Assembly: GCA_902618565.1 (NCBI GenBank)
Contig: CACNAX010000001.1
Coordinates: 62,001 to 126,000, forward strand
Direction: 5' to 3'
Source of the DNA: an uncultured Pelagibacteraceae bacterium
GTDB lineage: Bacteria > Pseudomonadota > Alphaproteobacteria > Pelagibacterales > Pelagibacteraceae
DNA: 64,000 nucleotides
Part shown: one piece after another, positions 16,749 to 24,860 of the stretch
Layout: each line of letters starts with the position of its first letter
How positions within the stretch are numbered: position 1 is the stretch's first letter
Made by a program: the position numbers and the translations under genes
The notes under the pieces: model-generated
What the model was told of the DNA's origin: nothing
Database searches by the model: none
The model's input: only the letters and a program-made list of their open reading frames with translations

Positions 16749-17759
16749 ATGTCTGTAAATAATACAAAAATTAAATCTATTATTAAAAAAATTTTTATAA
16801 AAAGAGGGTTGAAAACAAATCATGCTATTATTTGTGCAAATGCAATTATCAATGCAGAGCTTGTAGGTGCGCCTTCTCATGGATTGTCTCGTTTAAAAAT
16901 GTATTGTGAAAGAATCTCAAAAAAAGTCATTAATCCGAGACCTAAAATAACTGTAAAAAATATATCAAAATCTATATCAATAATTGATGCTGATAATTCT
17001 ATTGGTTTTGTTGCAGCAGATGAGGCTATTAAAAAAACTATTCAAAATGCAAAAAAAACAGGGATTGGTTTAGTTGCTGTAAAAAACAGCGGACATTACG
17101 GTCTATCTGGATACTACGTCGAGCAAGCGGTTAAAAAAAATTTAATAACATTCGCATTTACAAATGCTCCTCCAGCTATTGCGCCTTTCGGTGGAAAAAA
17201 ATCAGTCTTTGGAACTAATCCAATATGTTTTGGAACTCAAACAAATAGTAAGGTTCCATTTATACTGGATACATCAATGTCAATGATTAATAGAGGTAAA
17301 ATTAGGATTGCAGAAAAGTTAGGAAAAAAAATACCATATGGCGTTGCTTTAAACAAATTTGGTAAACCAACTACAAATGCAAAAGAAGCTCTAGCTGGGG
17401 TACAACTTCCAATAGCTGGATTTAGAGGATCTGGATTAGCTTGGATGGTAGATATTTTAACTGGAGTATTTGTTGGAAGTAATCATGGTGGCAAAGTAAA
17501 AGACCCATTTGATGATTTCTCTGGGCCACAAAATATCGGTCACTTATTTTTAGCATTTAAAGACAATCTATTTGTTAAAGATTATAAAAAAGAGATAAAA
17601 AAAAATATTAAAAGAATAAAAAAAATACCTAATTTAAAAGGACAAAAAATCTTTTATCCTGGCGAGCAAAAGTTTTTAAGAACAAAAACAAACTCTGAAA
17701 AATCTATAAAAATTCCAAAAAATATTAAAAAGGATTTAGATATTCTATTAGCTAATTAA
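16749..17759 (+). CDS. Malate/sulfolactate dehydrogenase family (ComC/MdH2-like)
   Basis: NAD(P)-dependent 2-hydroxyacid dehydrogenase of the Ldh_2 (malate/L-lactate/ureidoglycolate) family, 336 aa. Family motifs: GAPSHGLSRL near residue 38 (active-site His), KNSGHYGLSGYY near 112-123, and GGKKSVFGTNPI near 152. The ComC and SlcC members oxidise (2R/2S)-3-sulfolactate to sulfopyruvate. Position 13 bases after tauC suggests a sulfonate substrate, but malate or lactate cannot be excluded. Confidence 0.83.
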   Translation: MSVNNTKIKSIIKKIFIKRGLKTNHAIICANAIINAELVGAPSHGLSRLKMYCERISKKVINPRPKITVKNISKSISIIDADNSIGFVAADEAIKKTIQNAKKTGIGLVAVKNSGHYGLSGYYVEQAVKKNLITFAFTNAPPAIAPFGGKKSVFGTNPICFGTQTNSKVPFILDTSMSMINRGKIRIAEKLGKKIPYGVALNKFGKPTTNAKEALAGVQLPIAGFRGSGLAWMVDILTGVFVGSNHGGKVKDPFDDFSGPQNIGHLFLAFKDNLFVKDYKKEIKKNIKRIKKIPNLKGQKIFYPGEQKFLRTKTNSEKSIKIPKNIKKDLDILLAN

Positions 17760-17962
17760 CCTGCAAAATAACCTAGTATTCCAATAGATAAACAGACTGA
17801 AAGTATTATTATTTTTGACTGAAGTGCCTCTTTTTTCTTTTCAGTGATTACTCGTTTCTTTAGAACATCTATATTTACTTTACGAGGGGACATTCGAATT
17901 ACTCTTGGTTTTTTTTCAGGTATTTCAATATTAGATGTTCTGTTTAAGCTTTCAGTACTCAT
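17756..17962 (-). CDS. Small tail-anchored protein (68 aa)
   Basis: Basic soluble part (about 1-48, rich in Arg and Lys) followed by a single C-terminal hydrophobic helix (about 50-67, IIILSVCLSIGILGYFAG). It overlaps the stop of the dehydrogenase gene by 4 bases and diverges from the tandem regulators, sharing their 101-base upstream region. No family recognised. The positive charge before the helix would anchor it with its N-terminus in the cytoplasm. Confidence 0.6.
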   Translation of the reverse strand: MSTESLNRTSNIEIPEKKPRVIRMSPRKVNIDVLKKRVITEKKKEALQSKIIILSVCLSIGILGYFAG

Positions 17963-18006
17963 TAAATTATTTAATCATATAGTAAAAAAAATTTACAGAA
18001 TTTAAC

Positions 18007-18053
18007 TGTTCAAAATGGGTTGACTCAACTTTTAAAATTGTTCAAATTGGGTT
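18007..18053. promoter_or_regulatory. Two 15-bp direct repeats, probable operator
   Basis: The sequence TGTTCAAAATGGGTT at 18007-18021 recurs as TGTTCAAATTGGGTT at 18039-18053, one mismatch, 32 bases apart, which is three turns of DNA. They sit just before the first winged-helix gene and within the divergent region shared with the small membrane gene. A TTGACT -35-like hexamer at 18020-18025 overlaps repeat one. This looks like the binding site of the regulators encoded next to it. Confidence 0.6.
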
Positions 18054-18063
18054 TTGATACATT

Positions 18064-18555
18064 ATGAAGCAGCTACCAAGTGTAAATTCCGAACTAGATG
18101 ATGAGCTGATCGATAAAATTTTCAAAAATCATTTTGATATTTTAAGTCCTTTTTTTTTAAAACTTATGTCTGAATGGACAATCGGTGCTTATAAAGTGTT
18201 CAAAGATATAGATACTTACACAATTCTAATTTATTTGATTAGTAAGCAGTTTGATTTTTACAGACGAAATAATTTAAATATTACTTTCAATAATTTTTAT
18301 AATGATAAAACATTAGAGATTGAGAAAATTAACCTTATAAGAATATCAAAGGATCTTCAAATTCCAAAAGAGAGCGTAAGAAGAAAGGTTAAATACTTAG
18401 AAAAAAAAGGAATAATTAAAAAAATAGGTAAGAAGATTAAAATAGATAGAAGTGCTTACAATTCAACACAGCCAAATGATACATTAAAAAATATATGCAC
18501 ACTTTTGTCTGTTTTTAGTCAAATTTTAAAAGAAGAAAAAAGTTATAAAAAATGA
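18064..18555 (+). CDS. Winged-helix regulator, first of a tandem pair
   Basis: 163 aa. The C-terminal half has a helix-turn-helix (about 102-125, ISKDLQIPKESVRRKVKYLEKKG) followed by a wing (IIKKIGKKIKID), as in MarR/Crp-type winged helices. The N-terminal half has hydrophobic and aromatic residues and could be a sensor or dimer domain. It ends two bases before its paralogue. The repeats upstream suggest autoregulation. No known regulator family is clear enough to name. Confidence 0.7.
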   Translation: MKQLPSVNSELDDELIDKIFKNHFDILSPFFLKLMSEWTIGAYKVFKDIDTYTILIYLISKQFDFYRRNNLNITFNNFYNDKTLEIEKINLIRISKDLQIPKESVRRKVKYLEKKGIIKKIGKKIKIDRSAYNSTQPNDTLKNICTLLSVFSQILKEEKSYKK

Positions 18556-18556
18556 A

Positions 18557-19027
18557 ATGTCCAGTAATGAAATTAATAACTTAATAAAACATAATTTCTC
18601 ATTTTGCTGGTATCAATTTTATAAATTTTTATTCCCTTATTGCTTAAGGTGGAAAAATTATTTTGGTGATATGGAAATATTTACTATTTTAGCAACTATA
18701 ATTTTAAATAATAATTCAAAAATTGGAAGGCAATTAAAAGGAATTGATAGTTATTTAGATAAATGGAGAGATAAAATTATCAATAAAAAAATAAAAGGAA
18801 TTAATGCAATGTCTATTTCTGAAATAACAGGTATACCAAGACCAACTGTTGTAAGAAAAATTAAAAAATTAACAAAAAACAAATTTATTTCTTTAGACAA
18901 AAATAAATTGATAAATTTTGATGTCAGTAAACAAAATTTTAAAGATATGTCAAAAATTCAAGATGAAAATATAAAATCAATAAATGTTTTTATAAAAAGA
19001 ACCTATAATCAAATAAATCTTAATTAG
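18557..19027 (+). CDS. Winged-helix regulator, second of a tandem pair
   Basis: 156 aa with the same plan as the gene before it: an N-terminal aromatic-rich domain (FCWYQFYKFLFPYCLRW), then a predicted helix-turn-helix with ISEITGIPRPTVVRKIKKLT near residue 90-109, then a wing. ATG follows the previous stop by one base. It is a divergent paralogue of the first protein and the two could form a heterodimer. It overlaps the convergent BASS transporter gene by 8 bases. Confidence 0.68.
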   Translation: MSSNEINNLIKHNFSFCWYQFYKFLFPYCLRWKNYFGDMEIFTILATIILNNNSKIGRQLKGIDSYLDKWRDKIINKKIKGINAMSISEITGIPRPTVVRKIKKLTKNKFISLDKNKLINFDVSKQNFKDMSKIQDENIKSINVFIKRTYNQINLN

Positions 19028-19868
19028 AATTTTTAAGAATGTATATAAATATAAATCCAGTTATATACATTATTAAGGCATAAGCAGCTGTGGGAACCAT
19101 GTAAGCGACATCATTGAAAATTTGTGTTGCTACGAATACAGCTAAAGTTCCATTTTGTAATCCACATTCTAAAGAAATACATTTTCTCTGTGGTATTCCA
19201 GTTGCAAAACCTTTTGCAATGTAAAATGCCAAAGTCATCATGACTACGTTTAATATCAAAACAGCTAAACCCGCTTGACCTAAGTATGATATTATATTTT
19301 CTCTTTCCTCAATCCATATTGCTGCAAATACAACAATAAATAAAATACCTGTAATTCTATTTACAATATTAATATTAGAGGAAATAAAGTTTTCAGCGAA
19401 TCTTCTAATTATCATTCCTAGAATTACTGGCACAGATACAACTAGTGCCATTTTAAGAGCAATACCAGTCATTGTAATATCTGAGGATAAATCAGTTACA
19501 CCTAATAATTTTGCTGAAGTAAAAACAATAAATGGAACAGAAAAAATACTAATTAAACTAACTATTGCTGTTAACGAAATAGATAATGCAACATCTCCAT
19601 TCGCAAATTTTGTTAAAACATTTGATGTTACTCCTCCAGGAGCTGCAGCAATAATCATTAATCCTAATGCTAATTCAACTGGTAATCTTAATATTAAAAG
19701 TAAAATATAAGCGACGATTGGGAGAAGGATTAATTGACAAATTATTCCGACTGTAAAATCTTTTGGATTATTTATAACTCTTAAAAAATCTCTAGTTGAT
19801 AAGCCCAATCCAAGACCTAACATTATAAGGGCTAACGCTATAGGTGCAATTTTTGTAACTATCTCCAT
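19020..19868 (-). CDS. BASS family sodium symporter
   Basis: Bile acid:sodium symporter family protein of 282 aa with about nine transmembrane segments. The AAAPGGVTSN motif in the first half and the ECGLQNGTLAVFVA motif in the second are the conserved sodium-site crossover regions. Bacterial members carry organic anions such as pyruvate, pantoate or sulfonates. The substrate is unknown; proximity to sulfonate genes is suggestive only. It convergently overlaps the regulator gene and diverges from the phosphate acetyltransferase gene. Confidence 0.87.
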   Translation of the reverse strand: MEIVTKIAPIALALIMLGLGLGLSTRDFLRVINNPKDFTVGIICQLILLPIVAYILLLILRLPVELALGLMIIAAAPGGVTSNVLTKFANGDVALSISLTAIVSLISIFSVPFIVFTSAKLLGVTDLSSDITMTGIALKMALVVSVPVILGMIIRRFAENFISSNINIVNRITGILFIVVFAAIWIEERENIISYLGQAGLAVLILNVVMMTLAFYIAKGFATGIPQRKCISLECGLQNGTLAVFVATQIFNDVAYMVPTAAYALIMYITGFIFIYILKNSN

Positions 19869-19953
19869 CGTTTGTTCAATTTTAAACTATTTTTATATCG
19901 AACGTAATAAAAAAATATTGATATTTAGAACCATAACAAATATTTAAACTCAT

Positions 19954-20865
19954 ATGTTATCTGATAAATCCACAGTTTGTCCTGTAAATCTACTTAATAT
20001 AGCTCATCAAAAAAGAGGTGTAAAAGCAGCCATTGTAAATGCAGGTAAAAAATTACCAATGATGTCAGTAATGGATGCTGTCTCTGAAAAATTGATCACC
20101 CCAATATTAATAGGTGATAAACAAAAAATACAAGAATGCGCAGATGAGCTTAAATTTGACATATCAAATTTTGAAATAATTAATGAGCCAGTTGAAAATA
20201 ATACAGCAGGAATTGCAACAAAACTTGCATCGGAAGATAAAATAAAAATTATTGTAAAAGGACATATTCATACTGATATATTGATGAAAGAAGTTCTTAA
20301 AAGAGAATATAAATTAATTGGAAAAACAAGACTAAGTCATATTTGGCATATGACATTACAAAAAGATGATAAACCATTAATCATAACCGATGGAGCATTG
20401 AATGTTTCTCCTAACCTAAAAACTAAAATGCATATTTTAAAAAATGTTATAGATTTTAGTCATAGAATTAATATTCCAAGACCAAAGATTTCTGTCCTTT
20501 CAGCAACAGAAGAAGTAATTGATAGTGTACAGAGTTCGGTTGAAGCTAAAGAATTAACTGAATTGGCAAGTAAAGAAAATTTTAATGCTGATATTTTTGG
20601 ACCCTTAGCATTTGACAATAGCATTTCAAAAAAATCTGCCTCTATTAAGGGAATTGAGAATATAGTTGCTGGAGAAGCTGATGTATTATTAGTTCCAAAT
20701 GTCGAAACTGGAAATGCGCTTGTAAAAATGATGATTTATTTTATGGGAGCATGTGCGGCAGGCGTAGTTGTTGGAGGTAAAGTACCTGTTGTCATAACAA
20801 GTAGATCAGATGATGCGACAGCAAGACTTGCTTCTATAGCTGCAGCCGTTGTTGCTTTAGATTAA
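19954..20865 (+). CDS. pta: Phosphate acetyl/butyryltransferase
   Basis: 303 aa PTA/PTB-family acyltransferase that interconverts acetyl phosphate and acetyl-CoA (or the butyryl equivalents). C-terminal signature residues are visible: ADVLLVPNVETGNALVKMM near 245 and the GKVPVVITSRSDDATARLAS end. In taurine or other sulfonate degradation, Xsc yields acetyl phosphate, which this enzyme would turn into acetyl-CoA. It is followed 59 bases later by an HpsN-like gene. No ackA is seen nearby. Confidence 0.85.
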   Translation: MLSDKSTVCPVNLLNIAHQKRGVKAAIVNAGKKLPMMSVMDAVSEKLITPILIGDKQKIQECADELKFDISNFEIINEPVENNTAGIATKLASEDKIKIIVKGHIHTDILMKEVLKREYKLIGKTRLSHIWHMTLQKDDKPLIITDGALNVSPNLKTKMHILKNVIDFSHRINIPRPKISVLSATEEVIDSVQSSVEAKELTELASKENFNADIFGPLAFDNSISKKSASIKGIENIVAGEADVLLVPNVETGNALVKMMIYFMGACAAGVVVGGKVPVVITSRSDDATARLASIAAAVVALD

Positions 20866-20924
20866 ACTTCTGTTGAATAAACATCTTTTATAATTTAAAC
20901 ATTTATAAAATTAGAGGAAAGATA

Positions 20925-22211
20925 ATGGCAATTACTTATATAAAAAAAGCTGAAAAAACTGCATTTACAGGTGAAGATGAAACAAGAACAAAAGTAAGTT
21001 CTATTTTAAAAGATTTAGAAAAAACAAAGGATCAAGGGGTTAAAGATATTTTAAAAAAATTTGATAATTATGAAGGTGATATAATTGTTAGCAAAGAAAA
21101 AATTGAAGAAATAAATAAAACTTTAGATCAAAAGATTAAAGACGATATTCAGTTTTCTCATGAAAGAGTAAGAAAGTTTGCAGAACATCAACTTGAAAAT
21201 CTTGGAAAAGATTCAGAAGTTGAATTATCACCTGGTTTAATAGCAGGACAAAAATTAATACCTGTAAATACTGTTGGGTGTTACGTACCCGGTGGAAGAT
21301 ACAATAATATCGCCTCTGCTATAATGAGTGTGACAACTGCAAAAGTTGCAGGAGTAAAGAATGTAATTGCAACAAGTCCACCAAAAGATTCAAATGGTGC
21401 AAACCCAATTATAATTTACACAGCTAACCTATGTGGTGCAGATGTAATTATGAATATAGGTGGAATAGGAGCAATTGGTGCGCTTGCATATGGTTGCTTT
21501 GGTAATCCAGAAGTAGATATGATTGTTGGACCTGGAAATAAATTTGTAGCAGAGTCTAAAAGAATTTTATTTGGAAAAGTTGGAATTGATTTATTTGCTG
21601 GACCGACAGAAATAGGCATAATTGCTGATCATACAGCTGATAAAGAAATAATTGCTTATGATTTAGTTGGACAGGCTGAACATGGTCCTGACTCTCCTGC
21701 TTGGTTATACACGACAGATAAATCTTTATGTGATTATGTAATGAAAAGAGTTCCAGAAATTATTCAAGAACTACCTGAACACAACAGAAATAATGCTGAT
21801 GCTGCATGGAGAGATTATGGAGAAATAATTATGTGTGATACCAAAGAAGAAATGTTAAAGGTTAGTGATGAATATGCTCCTGAACATTTAGAGGTTCAGG
21901 CTGAGAACTTAGATTGGTATTTAAAAAATTTAAAAAATTACGGTTCATTATTTTTAGGTGAGGAAACAACAGTTGCATACGGTGATAAATGTTCTGGACC
22001 AAATCACATTTTACCAACAAAGGGAGCAGGAAAATATACTGGTGGCTTATACGTTGGAAAATTTATAAAAACTGTTACTTACCAAAAAATGAACAAAGAA
22101 TCTAATAAAGAAGTCGGTGCTGCTGCAGCTCGAATTTCAAGGTACGAGGGAATGGAAGCGCATGCTAGAACTGGTGATGTTAGACTTCGAAAATATGGTT
22201 TTTCAAACTAA
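20925..22211 (+). CDS. HisD-family dehydrogenase, HpsN-like (sulfopropanediol dehydrogenase?)
   Basis: 428 aa, histidinol dehydrogenase fold. All zinc and catalytic positions of HisD are kept (Gln250, His253, Glu320, His321, Asp354, His413), but the substrate-loop region YGDKCSGPNHILPT followed by YTGGLYVGKFIKTVTYQ resembles the HpsN branch rather than biosynthetic HisD. HpsN oxidises 2,3-dihydroxypropanesulfonate to sulfolactate. The nearby ComC-like gene could take the next step. No other his gene is adjacent (hisN-like is 35 kb away), which also argues against a histidine role. Substrate still inferred. Confidence 0.78.
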   Translation: MAITYIKKAEKTAFTGEDETRTKVSSILKDLEKTKDQGVKDILKKFDNYEGDIIVSKEKIEEINKTLDQKIKDDIQFSHERVRKFAEHQLENLGKDSEVELSPGLIAGQKLIPVNTVGCYVPGGRYNNIASAIMSVTTAKVAGVKNVIATSPPKDSNGANPIIIYTANLCGADVIMNIGGIGAIGALAYGCFGNPEVDMIVGPGNKFVAESKRILFGKVGIDLFAGPTEIGIIADHTADKEIIAYDLVGQAEHGPDSPAWLYTTDKSLCDYVMKRVPEIIQELPEHNRNNADAAWRDYGEIIMCDTKEEMLKVSDEYAPEHLEVQAENLDWYLKNLKNYGSLFLGEETTVAYGDKCSGPNHILPTKGAGKYTGGLYVGKFIKTVTYQKMNKESNKEVGAAAARISRYEGMEAHARTGDVRLRKYGFSN

Positions 22212-22236
22212 AAGAATGATGTAGTCTTTCCTCTAT

Positions 22237-23778
22237 ATGAGTAAAGAAAAAACAGTAAAAAACTCATTCAAAGATTTTGCCCAACAAAACGGCGAATATT
22301 ACAGTAAAGTTTTCAGTTTAATTCAAAGAAACCAATTAAAATTATATCACATCAACTACTCGGCTCTTTTAGGAGGTTTTTTTTGGTGTGCTCTAAGAGG
22401 GAACTGGTTTCTTTTTTTTCTGAGTTCATTTTTAGATTTAATAGCTGCGGTAAATATTACTTTATATTTTAGATATGGCGCTGGTATTGAGCAAGCAATA
22501 TTAGATAAAAAAGATTTTTTGGTTGATAGATACTCAACCTGGCAAGATAGTTCTTTAATTTATGCAATTTTAACTATTATTATAGGAAGAATATTAATTG
22601 GTTGGTTAGCAGATAGAGTTTACATCAAACAATTTGATAAGTGGCAAATAAGTAAAAAAACATCATCAGGTTTTAACTTCTCGAGACTTATAAACGTTTT
22701 TTTAGTTTTAGCATTAATTTGGCCTTTAACATTATATAGATCATCACAATTCGCTCCTGATGAAAGAACTTGTATCAAACAACATAGAGCAATGGAAAAA
22801 GGTGCTGAGGTATCTTTTAAAAAAAGATTTGATTGTTTCTTTATATCTGAATTTCCTATTTTAATTTGGATAGATAGACCTGTTAAAGTTAGCTATCCAA
22901 GAAATGAGGACGGCACTAGATATGTAAAGAAAAAACCTCCTAGAGAAGGAATGCCTACAATTACTCTTAATAAATATGTTTCACAAAAAATTGAAGAAAA
23001 AGTTGGTTATTTAACTGCATTTCACGGATATGTTTTTGATGCTGCAACCGATGGAATAAGGTCATTATTAAAAGGAATATCTGCTTTATTTGTTGGAACA
23101 CCGTGGATAATCACGGGTGGAATATTTTTACTTGTAGCTCATAAGATTGCAGGATTTAGAGTTACCATGTTTGTGGCTTTTGCATTGATCTATCTCGCTT
23201 TGTTTGGTTTTTGGAATACAGCAATGGATACTATGGCTTTAGTATTAACCGCTACTTTAATATGTTGTGCTATTGGACTGCCTTTAGGGGTTTTGGTTGG
23301 AAAATCAAATAGAGCTGAAACAATTACAAGGCCTATTCTAGATGTTATGCAAACGATTCCTTCATTTGTATATTTGATACCGGCAGTTGCTTTTTTCTCT
23401 GTTGGAAAACCACCAGGAATTATTGCAACTGTAATATTTGCAATGCCCCCAATAGTAAGATTAACAGCTTTAGGAATTAGACAAGTTCCATCAGAAATTA
23501 AAGAAGCAGCTCTCGCTTTTGGTTCTACTGAAAGACAACTATTGTATAGTGTTGAGTTACCACTTGCCCTTCCCTCAATAATGGCTGGTATAAATCAAGT
23601 AGTCATGATGTGTTTATCAATGGTTGTTATTGCTGCTTTAATTGGTGCCGGAGGAATGGGTCTAATAGTTGTTGAGGCTTTAGCGAACACAAAAATTGGA
23701 AGAGGAATTTTAGCAGGTCTTGCAATTGCTTTTATAGCTATGATCATTGATAGAGTTGTACAGAAAGCTACAAAATAA
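22237..23778 (+). CDS. proW: Glycine betaine/proline-type ABC permease with extended N-terminus
   Basis: 513 aa ProW/OpuAB-like permease. The permease domain occupies about residues 280-513 with the EAA loop near 420 (IKEAALAFGSTERQLLYSVELP) and the DVMQTIPSFVYLIPAVAFF motif. The N-terminal 280 residues add several hydrophobic helices (about 50-75, 103-130, 150-170) and a hydrophilic stretch rich in charged residues. It is followed by the matching binding protein gene, but no ATP-binding gene is found on either side. Betaine is the expected type of ligand by family. Confidence 0.85.
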   Translation: MSKEKTVKNSFKDFAQQNGEYYSKVFSLIQRNQLKLYHINYSALLGGFFWCALRGNWFLFFLSSFLDLIAAVNITLYFRYGAGIEQAILDKKDFLVDRYSTWQDSSLIYAILTIIIGRILIGWLADRVYIKQFDKWQISKKTSSGFNFSRLINVFLVLALIWPLTLYRSSQFAPDERTCIKQHRAMEKGAEVSFKKRFDCFFISEFPILIWIDRPVKVSYPRNEDGTRYVKKKPPREGMPTITLNKYVSQKIEEKVGYLTAFHGYVFDAATDGIRSLLKGISALFVGTPWIITGGIFLLVAHKIAGFRVTMFVAFALIYLALFGFWNTAMDTMALVLTATLICCAIGLPLGVLVGKSNRAETITRPILDVMQTIPSFVYLIPAVAFFSVGKPPGIIATVIFAMPPIVRLTALGIRQVPSEIKEAALAFGSTERQLLYSVELPLALPSIMAGINQVVMMCLSMVVIAALIGAGGMGLIVVEALANTKIGRGILAGLAIAFIAMIIDRVVQKATK

Positions 23779-23850
23779 TAGAAAAATAGTAATTGATTAT
23801 AGTATTTAAAAATTAGATAATTCTTTCATTAAATTAAAAGAGAGGGAAAA

Positions 23851-24807
23851 ATGAAAAAACTAATATTAGGTTTAATATTTTCTTCAATAATGCTTGTTAC
23901 AACTTCAGCTAAAGCTGCAGGTGAGAAAGTAATGATCTCAGACTTAAGTTGGACTGGTGCAAAAGTTATTGGACACATTATTAAAGCTGTCATTAATGGA
24001 CCTCTGAATTCTGAAGCAGAAATTGTTCAGGGATTATCAGATGGTAACTTGATAATGGCTGGAATGGACAAAGGTGATGGAAAAATTGATGTTTATACAG
24101 ATTTGTGGATGCCGAATAGACAAGGTATTTGGGATCAATATATTGATGGAAACAAAACTGTAGCTGTCAACACACCTTATAAAGGAACTCAAGATATGTA
24201 TGTTCCTGCATTTTTAAAAAGCAAAGTTCCAGATGTTGCAGCAATGAAAGATCCAAACGTTGCAGCGATGTTTGATACAGACGGTAATGGTAAAGGTGAA
24301 TACTGGGCTGGTGATGCTGGATGGAAATCTACAAAAATGTGGCAAGTTAAATTTAAAAGTTATGGTTTAACTGACCTTTGGGAACCAAATATTATTCCAC
24401 AAGATACTTTTAAAGCACAATTAAAAGATGCAATTGATAATCAAAAGCCAATATTATTTTATTATTGGACACCAGAATGGTTACATGCAGCTTATGACTT
24501 ACATGAAATTGGTGAGCCTGCTTACACTGAAGGATGTGATTCAAATATGAACTTAGATGCTGAAGATTGGTTAGAAGTATCAGAGTTTCCGTGCAAAAGT
24601 AGACAAGCGACTATTTATGTAGCTTATTCAAAATCTTTGGAAAAAAGAAATCCAAAAGCTGCTAAATTTTTAAGTCAAATGGCTATGGACCCTAAAGTAA
24701 TCAACCAATGGATATTAAAAGTTGGAAGAGATGAAATGGATGCTGACGATATGGCAGAAGAATGGGTTAAAAATAATATGTCTACTGTAAATAAGTGGAT
24801 AAACTAA
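23851..24807 (+). CDS. proX: Glycine betaine-type ABC substrate-binding protein (OpuAC family)
   Basis: 318 aa with a signal peptide (about 1-23). The OpuAC fold is indicated by DLSWTGAKVIGHIIKAVI, GMDKGDGKIDVYTDLWMPNRQ and the FYYWTPEWLHA stretch, whose Trp and Tyr residues fit the aromatic cage that binds quaternary ammonium groups in this family. It lies 72 bases after the permease gene and ends the operon, followed by a hairpin. Ligand could be glycine betaine, proline betaine or another methylated osmolyte. Confidence 0.87.
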   Translation: MKKLILGLIFSSIMLVTTSAKAAGEKVMISDLSWTGAKVIGHIIKAVINGPLNSEAEIVQGLSDGNLIMAGMDKGDGKIDVYTDLWMPNRQGIWDQYIDGNKTVAVNTPYKGTQDMYVPAFLKSKVPDVAAMKDPNVAAMFDTDGNGKGEYWAGDAGWKSTKMWQVKFKSYGLTDLWEPNIIPQDTFKAQLKDAIDNQKPILFYYWTPEWLHAAYDLHEIGEPAYTEGCDSNMNLDAEDWLEVSEFPCKSRQATIYVAYSKSLEKRNPKAAKFLSQMAMDPKVINQWILKVGRDEMDADDMAEEWVKNNMSTVNKWIN

Positions 24808-24820
24808 AATCTTAAATTTT

Positions 24821-24844
24821 TGAGGCCGTTAAACTACGGCCTCA
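24821..24844. terminator. Terminator between convergent proX and NTF2-like genes
   Basis: A 9-bp perfect stem TGAGGCCGT/ACGGCCTCA (24821-24829 with 24836-24844) has a six-base loop. A TTAAAATAAATT sequence follows on the plus strand and AAAAATTT on the minus strand, so the T-runs are weak. It separates convergent genes and could serve both. Confidence 0.75.
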
Positions 24845-24860
24845 TTAAAATAAATTCTTA

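Noticed and set aside
20925-22211. Annotation as biosynthetic histidinol dehydrogenase hisD
   Set aside because: Substrate-loop residues and gene context fit the HpsN-like branch better; kept as HisD-family only.
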